Shown: in pieces, positions 55,392 through 62,350 of the stretch | Layout: the number at the start of each line of letters is the position of its first letter | Numbering within the stretch: the stretch's first letter is position 1 | Assembly (NCBI RefSeq): GCF_009729015.1 | Contig: NZ_CP045482.1 | Coordinates: 2,104,001-2,168,000 of the forward strand | Reading direction: 5' to 3' | Source of the DNA: Acidianus ambivalens | GTDB lineage: Archaea; Thermoproteota; Thermoprotei_A; Sulfolobales; Sulfolobaceae | DNA: 64,000 nt | Notes under the pieces: model-generated | Databases searched by the model: none | Told to the model about the DNA's origin: nothing | What the model saw: the letters and a program-made list of their open reading frames with translations, nothing else | Position numbers and translations under genes: made by a program

Positions 55392-56251
55392 ATTCCTAAC
55401 CTTCTGAGTACTTTTTCACTTGGTTTTAACCATTGTATAGCTTCTTCTAAATTTCCTTTTTGTTTTTCAACCAGTAAACGGTTGAATTTATCTGCATTTG
55501 ATTGTAAATCTAATATCGCGCTCTCTAATTTTTCTCCATAATATACACGAAGTATAATCTCGATAATTTTGTTTATCCTATCTGGAACTCCCACTGTAGA
55601 CCCCCTCAATGTTATTTTCACATGAGGGAAATCGTATTTTGCAATTTTAGCCATTTCATATGTGGCATACTTCCATCCAGATCTATCTATTATTCCACCG
55701 ATTATGAAGGTTTGAGTACTTCTAATTAATTCTTCTGTTGCCTCTATTTCGCCATAGGGATTAAGTATTATTGTTTTACCTTCTGGTGTAACGTTAAATC
55801 TTACTTTATTTAAAATTGAAAGCGAAAATCCTTGTGGGAAATTGTTTATTGATAAATTATAATCCCATAAATATTTTCTTATTGAGTTAATAGAACACAG
55901 GATTTGAACAATTAGCCTATTTCTTTCCTCTTCCGAGTGTCTATTCCATAATGATAAATCTATAATAAAGATCGGGAATTTAGGGAAGTCTATAATTATA
56001 TCTCTCTTACCGTCTTTAGCTATCTCATAATTAACTTTCTCGGATCCTTTTCCAGAAAAAATTTTAATTTCATCTTCCTCTGCTTTAAGTTTTCCAAGTA
56101 TTTCAGTTTCTTTTAATTTAAAGTTCTTTATAAGGATATTTAATGCAATATCTTGTAAGTACGAATTCCCCCTTCTCTTTACTTTATTAACATAAATTTC
56201 ATTTATACCATTTTTCTTTAAAAAATATGAGAGACTTTTAGCAAGTATCAT
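55373..56251 (-). CDS. tRNA (purine-9-N1)-methyltransferase Trm10
   Basis: 292 residues, the size of the crenarchaeal enzyme. FPIFIIDLSLWNRHSEEERNRL starts the SPOUT core; ATEELIRSTQTFIIGGIIDRSGW carries the family signature (IIGGIxDR), and TLRGSTVGVPDRINKIIEIIL follows. The N-terminal 90 residues form the archaeal extra domain. It methylates position 9 (m1A or m1G) of tRNA. Its ATG overlaps the stop of the upstream vWA gene, so the two share a transcript. Confidence 0.85.
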   Translation of the reverse strand: MILAKSLSYFLKKNGINEIYVNKVKRRGNSYLQDIALNILIKNFKLKETEILGKLKAEEDEIKIFSGKGSEKVNYEIAKDGKRDIIIDFPKFPIFIIDLSLWNRHSEEERNRLIVQILCSINSIRKYLWDYNLSINNFPQGFSLSILNKVRFNVTPEGKTIILNPYGEIEATEELIRSTQTFIIGGIIDRSGWKYATYEMAKIAKYDFPHVKITLRGSTVGVPDRINKIIEIILRVYYGEKLESAILDLQSNADKFNRLLVEKQKGNLEEAIQWLKPSEKVLRRLGIQSNSS

Positions 56252-57318
56252 GATCTCATTTTTTTAGTTACTTCAGATAAATCAGATTTAGAATGACCAG
56301 TTAATTTTTGAGTTTCTTCTATTAATGCTTGATTTCCAGTTTGCTGTGCAGTTTGCATGAGTTCTGACATTAGTCTAGTAGTATCTTTGCCTTTAGCTAA
56401 TGTATCAGCGTATTCCTTTAATAGCCTATAATATTTAATTTCCGCGAGGACATTAGAATTAATGGTTGATCTTACGACATTATCTTCTGCTCTTTGTAAG
56501 GTTATAGTTACGGGTAATACTTTAGATTGAGAATCAACAGGGTCAGTATAGTTGGCTGTGAAAGTAAGATTAACCGGCAAATTACCTGGATCAATTATCA
56601 TTGTACCGTAAACTGCTACTAGTCTATCCACTATTGGTATAAAAATTGGTAGATCGTAATTAAACGGAGTAAAGCCCTGAGGGGTATTAAGAGTCAAATT
56701 TAGTGCATATGTATCAGTAGTTTTTTGTTCTTCTAAGATATCTGGTAACTGTGAAATATCGTCTATATGGTAAAATACCCCAGCAGATTTATCTGAAATT
56801 CTCTTAAGTATAACCTCATTGTAATCTTTGCCAATTCCTATGGAAATAAATGTCAAATTGGGGGGAATCTGTAGAGCTTCATAATCACGAACATCTGTTT
56901 TATCTTTAGGCTTTCCATCTGTTAGAAGTATTGCCTTTGTTGGTACTCCGTCGTTGGCTATTTCTATTATTTTCCTTATTGTCTCATGCAACCTAGTTGT
57001 TCCTCCAAATTCTTTTGGTATATAAACAATATTTCCTCCCTGGCCGTTATATATAATTTTTGGATGATTAGAAAATAAAATTATTATAACATTGTTAGTA
57101 CTCGGTATGCTGGCAAGTAAGGATTGGGCAGAGTTTATAGCTGTATCAAATTTGTTATGATCTTTCATTGATGGGCTATTATCTACTGCAATAATATATC
57201 TAATATTAGCATTACTTGTATATTTTTCTGGTACAATATAAATTACTATACCAACCTCGGTTTTGTCATTTTTGTTGATATATGCATGTGAGATTTTAAT
57301 TTTTAATGAAATTGTCAA
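56248..57318 (-). CDS. vWA-domain protein (ArnB paralogue)
   Basis: 356 residues from TTG 57318, which aligns with the start of the other vWA gene (MTISLKIKISHAY against MTLSLRVDVSHKY). MIDAS motif DNSPS at residues 46-50 and ILLTDGKPKDKTDVRDYE are conserved. The C-terminal helical part ends SEVTKKMRS, a single Thr-Lys motif where the paralogue has several. Divergent from the arnA-like gene with 66 bases between. Likely a signalling partner of the FHA protein; which of the two is the true ArnB orthologue is not settled here. Confidence 0.8.
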   Translation of the reverse strand: MTISLKIKISHAYINKNDKTEVGIVIYIVPEKYTSNANIRYIIAVDNSPSMKDHNKFDTAINSAQSLLASIPSTNNVIIILFSNHPKIIYNGQGGNIVYIPKEFGGTTRLHETIRKIIEIANDGVPTKAILLTDGKPKDKTDVRDYEALQIPPNLTFISIGIGKDYNEVILKRISDKSAGVFYHIDDISQLPDILEEQKTTDTYALNLTLNTPQGFTPFNYDLPIFIPIVDRLVAVYGTMIIDPGNLPVNLTFTANYTDPVDSQSKVLPVTITLQRAEDNVVRSTINSNVLAEIKYYRLLKEYADTLAKGKDTTRLMSELMQTAQQTGNQALIEETQKLTGHSKSDLSEVTKKMRS

Positions 57319-57384
57319 TTTAATAAAACCCGATATTACCTTGTGCAGGAGTGCTTATTAATGTTTTTGTATAAATAAATAAGT

Positions 57385-58071
57385 ATGACGTGGAAATGTC
57401 CTATTTGTGGATATGAAAACTCTGACGATGCTCTTTTTTGTATGCAGTGCGGAGCTAAGAAACCAGAAAACGTTAAAGCAGAACCTCCTGCAGTACAACA
57501 AGAAGCTAATCAACAGCCTCCCATAAGTGCCCAGCCATCAGCTGAACCACAAGCACAAGAGCAGTCTAGTCAACCAGTAGTTGCAACAGAGCAACCTAAT
57601 CAGCAATTAACTTCAGGAGGCCAATCGTCGGTTCAAACTAGCGTTGAACAACCTATAGAACAATCAGTTCAGCAACCATCTCAAACTCCTCCTCAATCTG
57701 TTTCAGTAGGTAGTGCAACTCAGCAGACATTGCAAACTCCTGCAGGTAAATATTATCTTATTTTCATAGCTACTCCAGTCTCCGCATTAAATAAGTCTAA
57801 ATTGCCTTTAGAATTTGACGTTTTTGAAAGTATATCTATAGGAAGAAGTCCAGAGAACGTTATAGTAATTCCTGACCCAGAAATTTCTAGGAGGCATGCA
57901 ATAATTTCTTTAGAAGGAGGAAAACTATACATAGAAGATTTGAATAGTACTAATGGGACTTATTTGTATGACGGTAAGCTATTTCAGCCTGTTAAGGGTA
58001 AGCAAGAACTTGCCCCTGGAAGTATAATCAAATTAGGCAGTAATACAATGTTGAAGATTGTGATTGAATAA
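57385..58071 (+). CDS. arnA: ArnA-like zinc-ribbon/FHA protein
   Basis: 228 residues: an N-terminal zinc ribbon (C5, C8, C19, C22), a Gln/Pro/Ser-rich linker (about 28-120), and a forkhead-associated domain (about 150-220) with IGRSPENVIVIPDPEISRRH and NSTNGTYLY. FHA domains bind phosphothreonine. In Sulfolobus ArnA works with the vWA protein ArnB to repress archaellum expression under rich conditions. It shares one base with the phosphatase gene and is flanked by vWA genes on both sides, as expected for that locus. Confidence 0.85.
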   Translation: MTWKCPICGYENSDDALFCMQCGAKKPENVKAEPPAVQQEANQQPPISAQPSAEPQAQEQSSQPVVATEQPNQQLTSGGQSSVQTSVEQPIEQSVQQPSQTPPQSVSVGSATQQTLQTPAGKYYLIFIATPVSALNKSKLPLEFDVFESISIGRSPENVIVIPDPEISRRHAIISLEGGKLYIEDLNSTNGTYLYDGKLFQPVKGKQELAPGSIIKLGSNTMLKIVIE

Positions 58072-58871
58072 TGGCATTGAGCGAAAGTGAAATAAATGAG
58101 ATACTAAAAATAATTAATGAGGCTCATGATTTTTTTATAACTGAACCTCTTTTACTTGAATTACCAGAAAAAGATAGCGTAGCATTTATCGGGGACACTC
58201 ACGGAGCTTTAGATGTAACGGAAAAAGTTTTTAGAGAATTATATGATAAAGTTGATGTACTTATATTTTTAGGGGATTATGTAGATAGAGGTTCACAGGG
58301 AATAGAGAATTTAACATTAATTTTAAGAAAAATGCTAGAAAATCCAAAAAAGGTGATAGTATTAAGAGGAAATCATGAGAGCCCGCTAACTAACGAATTT
58401 TATGGTTTTAAAGAAGAGGTATTGGAAAAAATGGGAGATTATTACGAAGATTTTGTTAATATGTTCTCCGTCATGCCCTATGCTGCTACTATAAATGGAT
58501 ATTTCTGCGTACATGGCGGAATAGCACGGAAATTAGAAGATATAAAGCAAATAAATTCCTTAAGAAGACCTGATGTTAATCCAGATGATGAGATAGCTTT
58601 TGAAATGTTATGGAACGATCCTAGGGAAGAACTAGAAGGCTTTGTACCTAATATTAGAGGAGAAGGAACGTATTTTTATGGAAAAGATGTGACTTTGAAG
58701 TTCCTTGAAAGAAATAACTTAAAAGGAATAATAAGAGGACATGAAGCTGTTAATGCATTTAGATTCGAGATGGATAACAGAGTAATTACAGTATTTTCCA
58801 GTAGATATCACGGTTTAGGTGCAGGAGCCCTAGTACTTAATAGGGGAACTTTCTGTAAAGTATTACTGTAG
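58071..58871 (+). CDS. PP2A-type serine/threonine protein phosphatase
   Basis: 266 residues. The metallophosphoesterase motifs are complete: GDTHG (41-45), LGDYVDRGS, LRGNHE, and the later YFCVHGGI, FYGKD and IIRGHEA with metal-binding His residues. Removes phosphate from Ser/Thr (PP2A in Sulfolobus acts on Arn proteins). Placed between the FHA and a vWA gene, eleven bases before the latter, so kinase outputs and their erasure are encoded in one unit. Confidence 0.92.
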   Translation: MALSESEINEILKIINEAHDFFITEPLLLELPEKDSVAFIGDTHGALDVTEKVFRELYDKVDVLIFLGDYVDRGSQGIENLTLILRKMLENPKKVIVLRGNHESPLTNEFYGFKEEVLEKMGDYYEDFVNMFSVMPYAATINGYFCVHGGIARKLEDIKQINSLRRPDVNPDDEIAFEMLWNDPREELEGFVPNIRGEGTYFYGKDVTLKFLERNNLKGIIRGHEAVNAFRFEMDNRVITVFSSRYHGLGAGALVLNRGTFCKVLL

Positions 58872-58881
58872 GTGGAATAAG

Positions 58882-60027
58882 ATGACGCTATCTTTGAGAG
58901 TAGATGTTAGTCATAAATACTCTTTTGAAAATGAGGTGAGAATGATATTCAAGATACTTTTAGTCCCTGAAAAAATATCTATTGCTACAGGGTTTCATTA
59001 TATAATATTACTTGATACTAGCGGATCTATGGAAGGCTTAAAAATAGAGAAAGCTAAAAATGGAGCAATTGAGTTATTTAAAAAAATACCACAAGGAAAT
59101 AAAGTCACATTTATAAAATTTGCTACTAATGTAGATATTGTAAAGGAATTTTCAGATCCATTAGACCTTACTAGTGAAATTCAGTACATTACTTCTGGAG
59201 GTCAGACTTCGTTATTTACTGCTCTATTAACAGCATTTAAAATTGCTGCTAAATATAATATGCCCGCTTATATTCTTTTACTTACTGATGGTAATCCTAC
59301 TGACGTTACTGACGTAAGAACCTATGAGAAAATGAATATTCCACAAAGTGTTCAGATAATTTCTTTCGGAATAGGAGATGATTATAATGAAGAACTTTTA
59401 AAAATTTTAAGTGATAGAACAGGCTCTACGTTCTATCATATAGAGGAGGCATCAGAGATTCCAGAAAAGTTGCCTAGAGCCGCAAAAACAAAAATAGCAG
59501 GCAAAAATATAGTAGTTGATATAGTTGCAGAATCTCCTGTCAAACTATTAAATTATCCTTCGTTACCTGTTAAAATAAACGCAGCTGAAGGAGTAATTAA
59601 GATACTAGGAGAGACGATAATACCTCCAAAATACTCTGGAAATTTCATGACTATTAAGGTTAATTATGAAGATCCTGCAAAAAATGCTCAAGATGCCTTA
59701 ATGCATATAATAACTTTAAAACCTGCACAAGATCAACAAACATTCGTTTCTGGCATAAATAAAGATGTTATAATGGAATATGAATATTATTCAACATTAC
59801 AGAAATATTCGGAGGACGTTAATGCAGGAAATTTGGTGGAGGCAACTAGAACATTAAAGAAAATGGAGGAATTGGCACAACAGACTAGAAGGCTGGAACT
59901 TATTGAAACTACTAAAAGATTATCAGCGGATCTTGAGACTACTAAAAGGATAGGCTCTACAGAACAGACTAAAAGGCTTTCTAAGGAAGTATCAAGTGAA
60001 GTTACTAGAAAGTTGAGAGGAGAATAA
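58882..60027 (+). CDS. arnB: vWA-domain protein with Thr-Lys-Arg repeat tail (ArnB-like)
   Basis: 381 residues. MIDAS motif DTSGS (45-49) and LLLTDGNPTDVTDVRTYEKM. The middle is beta-rich and the tail carries T344-K-R, T354-K-R, T363-K-R and T375-R-K, spaced 9-12 residues apart. These look like repeated kinase targets, which when phosphorylated could be bound by the FHA domain of the neighbouring ArnA-like protein. GGTGGAATAAG precedes the ATG. The end overlaps a minus-strand gene by 36 bases. Confidence 0.82.
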   Translation: MTLSLRVDVSHKYSFENEVRMIFKILLVPEKISIATGFHYIILLDTSGSMEGLKIEKAKNGAIELFKKIPQGNKVTFIKFATNVDIVKEFSDPLDLTSEIQYITSGGQTSLFTALLTAFKIAAKYNMPAYILLLTDGNPTDVTDVRTYEKMNIPQSVQIISFGIGDDYNEELLKILSDRTGSTFYHIEEASEIPEKLPRAAKTKIAGKNIVVDIVAESPVKLLNYPSLPVKINAAEGVIKILGETIIPPKYSGNFMTIKVNYEDPAKNAQDALMHIITLKPAQDQQTFVSGINKDVIMEYEYYSTLQKYSEDVNAGNLVEATRTLKKMEELAQQTRRLELIETTKRLSADLETTKRIGSTEQTKRLSKEVSSEVTRKLRGE

Positions 60028-60552
60028 TGCATAATCTATATCTAGGATTTTTGATTCTGTATTTACCTTATTTGATACATTTCTAATTTCTGCAGGAATA
60101 GAAGATATATTAATTCCCCAATTTGATAAATAATTGAAAATTTCATTGTAAAGTTCTTCTTTATTTTTAGCTATAATTGGTATATCATGTAAGATTAATA
60201 TTTTTTCTAATTCCTTTTTAAATCCAAAAAAGATAAGATCAGTTGTGAGTGCGCCTAATTTTTTTATTAATTTAGCGTTTATACCAAGTATTATTTTCTT
60301 GCACTCTTTAAGTGAAGAAAGTCTTCCATCAGTCTTAGAGCTTATTGTAAATTTGTATCCTATTTGAATTTTATTTCCTCGTAGTAGATGATCTTTTATT
60401 ACAATTAATTCTCTGATAACATTAAAATTAGAGTTAAGTGACACAATTTCTGGGAATTCTTCTGCTAAAAAAGGCACAAATACTCTCTTAGTTATAATAT
60501 AATTAACCTCTGGAGTAAGAAGAGAATCAACATTATGTCCAAACAATTTCAT
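59992..60552 (-). CDS. Hypothetical protein, 186 residues
   Basis: Not recognised. Mostly alternating strand/helix composition: MKLFGHNVDSLLTPEVNYII at the start, a Cys in SLKECKKIILGINAKL and a repeat-free end. LILHDIPIIAKNKEELYNEIF might be a Rossmann-like strand-turn-helix. It converges on the arnB-like gene, and its end overlaps the tail of that gene where the Thr repeats are encoded. Confidence 0.55.
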   Translation of the reverse strand: MKLFGHNVDSLLTPEVNYIITKRVFVPFLAEEFPEIVSLNSNFNVIRELIVIKDHLLRGNKIQIGYKFTISSKTDGRLSSLKECKKIILGINAKLIKKLGALTTDLIFFGFKKELEKILILHDIPIIAKNKEELYNEIFNYLSNWGINISSIPAEIRNVSNKVNTESKILDIDYALFSSQLSSNFT

Positions 60553-60937
60553 GTGTAATACTTTATCTTTGTAGAATAAATATCTTGTATTTAACTGTAC
60601 TTAAATCTGTATATAATAGATTGATAGATAAAAAAGTGTTTATAAAAATTCAATTAAATAGTTCAGAAACTATGTAACTAAAATATAAGTTAGCGATAAT
60701 GATTAAACGACTACATGATTTATAGTTATAAATTAGGTCGATAAAATAAAAAGTATTCATAACTAGTCTACAATTAATGAGGTTAATAAATGTCAAATAT
60801 CATAATACAAGGTTATTTCTTATCTTCATTATCATTTTTTATCATATATAATATATAAAATTCTATGATTTTACGCTAATTCTACTGTGTAACTATCATC
60901 TTAATGATTGAAATCATGACAAAATTTTAATACCTAA
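60553..60937. other. AT-rich intergenic region
   Basis: About 385 bases without a credible gene between two divergent transcription units. It is very AT-rich with short A/T runs (for example TATATAATATATAAAA at 60847-60862). An inverted repeat ATGATT-GA-AATCAT lies at 60904-60917. No tandem repeats or origin boxes were recognised. The region most likely contains promoters for the genes on both sides. Confidence 0.5.
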
Positions 60938-60951
60938 TAAATACGTATTTA
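60925..60951 (+). promoter_or_regulatory. Promoter with 14-base palindrome before the AbrB-like gene
   Basis: TTTTAATA (60925-60932) is a TATA-like box. TAAATACGTATTTA (60938-60951) is a perfect 14-base palindrome located between the box and the expected transcription start near 60955. AGGGGA follows as ribosome-binding site. The arrangement suits autorepression by the dimeric AbrB-type protein encoded next. Confidence 0.5.
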
Positions 60952-60966
60952 GTAAGGGGAAGAAAA

Positions 60967-61128
60967 TTGGCAACAGAAGATATAGTAAAGGTTAGCAGAA
61001 ATTATCAAGTAACTATTCCAGCAAGGATTAGGCAAAAATTCCAAGTAAAAGAAGGAGATCTAGTAAAAGTTGTTTACGATGAGAAGGAAAATGCTGTAAA
61101 GATAATACCTGCTAATAAGCAGTCATAA
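60967..61128 (+). CDS. AbrB/SpoVT-type DNA-binding protein, 53 residues
   Basis: Found by reading the gap: TTG 60967 to TAA 61128. KVSRNYQVTIPARIRQKFQV is the swapped-hairpin AbrB fold seen in antitoxins and regulators, followed by KEGDLVKVVYDEKENAVKII. No toxin gene is adjacent, so a plain regulator is more likely. The 3' end overlaps fau-1 by 17 bases. Confidence 0.85.
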   Translation: MATEDIVKVSRNYQVTIPARIRQKFQVKEGDLVKVVYDEKENAVKIIPANKQS

Positions 61129-62350
61129 TATACTCAATTTCTTTCTTAATTCTTTCTAACATTTTATAAGATAGATATTTTTTGTTTTCTTCTAGTTTTT
61201 CTTTGTCTATAATATTTTTTTCTCCATTCTTGATTATTATATCGACTTCTAAATCTATATATCTAATTTTTCCATCTAGAAGTTCTGGAGGAGTTGAAAT
61301 ATTAATGTATTTTCCTTTTAGCGTACCATCTTTACTATAGTAATTATGTACTTCATGCCATTTTCTTGAATCTATTTCCATGATATCGTAATCTCCTTCT
61401 TCCTTTCTTATTCCTAATCCATCATAATATCCATTTCCAGAAATTTCTCTTCTAAGTAACAGAAAATATCCGTTATCTGAAACTCTTTTCTCAATTACCT
61501 TCCCCGGTTTTAGAAATATTCTCCTGCCATTAATTTTTATGTGCTCTATCTCCATATAGTCTTTGATTAATGACTCTAGTATTTGAGTTACATTATCTTT
61601 ACCGCTTTCTGCAATATCAACTTCTCTCGATCTTGATAATTTAAGCATATGATGAAAATTAATTGTTGGAACTACAAGGCTTCTTATTTTATCCAATTCT
61701 AGTTTATCCTCAAGAGACAAGTTTATCAAATAGAAATCGCAACCTTGCTTTGAAAAATCATCATTTTCATATTTAAATATTAAATTTTCTAGATCTTTCT
61801 CTAAAAGGCAATTTTTCTCAAATTGTGCATTACTTCTCCACTTAACATTATACCCTTTTTTATTATATTTAATACTTATATTAAGTAATCTTTTTCTTTC
61901 TTCAGGAACTATATGCTCAGAAAAGAAAGTTTTTCCTTCTCCTCTCCATACCATTGCGAATTTACTTACTGCTTTAGGAGGCGAAAGTATTATTTTCCTA
62001 CCATCAGTGGGAGGTTTAATTACAATACCTTTCTCTAAGCATGGTTCTACATCATAACTCTGATACTTACAATTTTGTGTTTCTATTAGAGAATAAAGTT
62101 TAACTGGAGATTTCCAAACAATCGAATATGGAAAGATTTCTTTCAAGTAATTTTCAAAGTTATCAGCGATTCCAATTACAATTAGCGAACCTTTATCCTC
62201 TCCGTCTTTAAACGTAATATCTGCAGGCTCTCTTATAATTTCTTGCATAAATCTTTCTGCAATTTGAGGACTTTGTTGTACTATTTCAAAGTTTTTAGAT
62301 AGCATATATGTTAATGCGGTGGCGTATATTCCTCTTATCCTAATTTTCAT
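61112..62350 (-). CDS. Probable ribonuclease FAU-1 (RNase E/G-like, DUF402)
   Basis: 412 residues. The N-terminal MKIRIRGIYATALTYMLSK, a S1-like region (ADITFKDGEDKGSLIVIGIADNF) and the C-terminal DUF402 domain (DYDIMEIDSRKWHEVHNYYSKDGTLKGKYINISTPPEL, IRYIDLEVDIIIK) match the archaeal FAU-1 proteins, AU-rich-RNA-binding endonucleases with RNase E/G-like ancestry. Overlaps aconitase by 11 bases, so both probably share a transcript. Confidence 0.85.
   Translation of the reverse strand: MKIRIRGIYATALTYMLSKNFEIVQQSPQIAERFMQEIIREPADITFKDGEDKGSLIVIGIADNFENYLKEIFPYSIVWKSPVKLYSLIETQNCKYQSYDVEPCLEKGIVIKPPTDGRKIILSPPKAVSKFAMVWRGEGKTFFSEHIVPEERKRLLNISIKYNKKGYNVKWRSNAQFEKNCLLEKDLENLIFKYENDDFSKQGCDFYLINLSLEDKLELDKIRSLVVPTINFHHMLKLSRSREVDIAESGKDNVTQILESLIKDYMEIEHIKINGRRIFLKPGKVIEKRVSDNGYFLLLRREISGNGYYDGLGIRKEEGDYDIMEIDSRKWHEVHNYYSKDGTLKGKYINISTPPELLDGKIRYIDLEVDIIIKNGEKNIIDKEKLEENKKYLSYKMLERIKKEIEYIMTAY

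Noticed and set aside
60553..60937. Possible replication origin in the AT-rich gap
   Set aside because: No cdc6/orc gene, no origin-recognition-box-like repeats and no initiator nearby; AT richness alone is not evidence.
60967..61128. Toxin-antitoxin module with the AbrB-like gene as antitoxin
   Set aside because: The neighbouring gene is the convergent fau-1, a long conserved nuclease on the other strand, and no PIN, RelE or MazF-like gene is adjacent.
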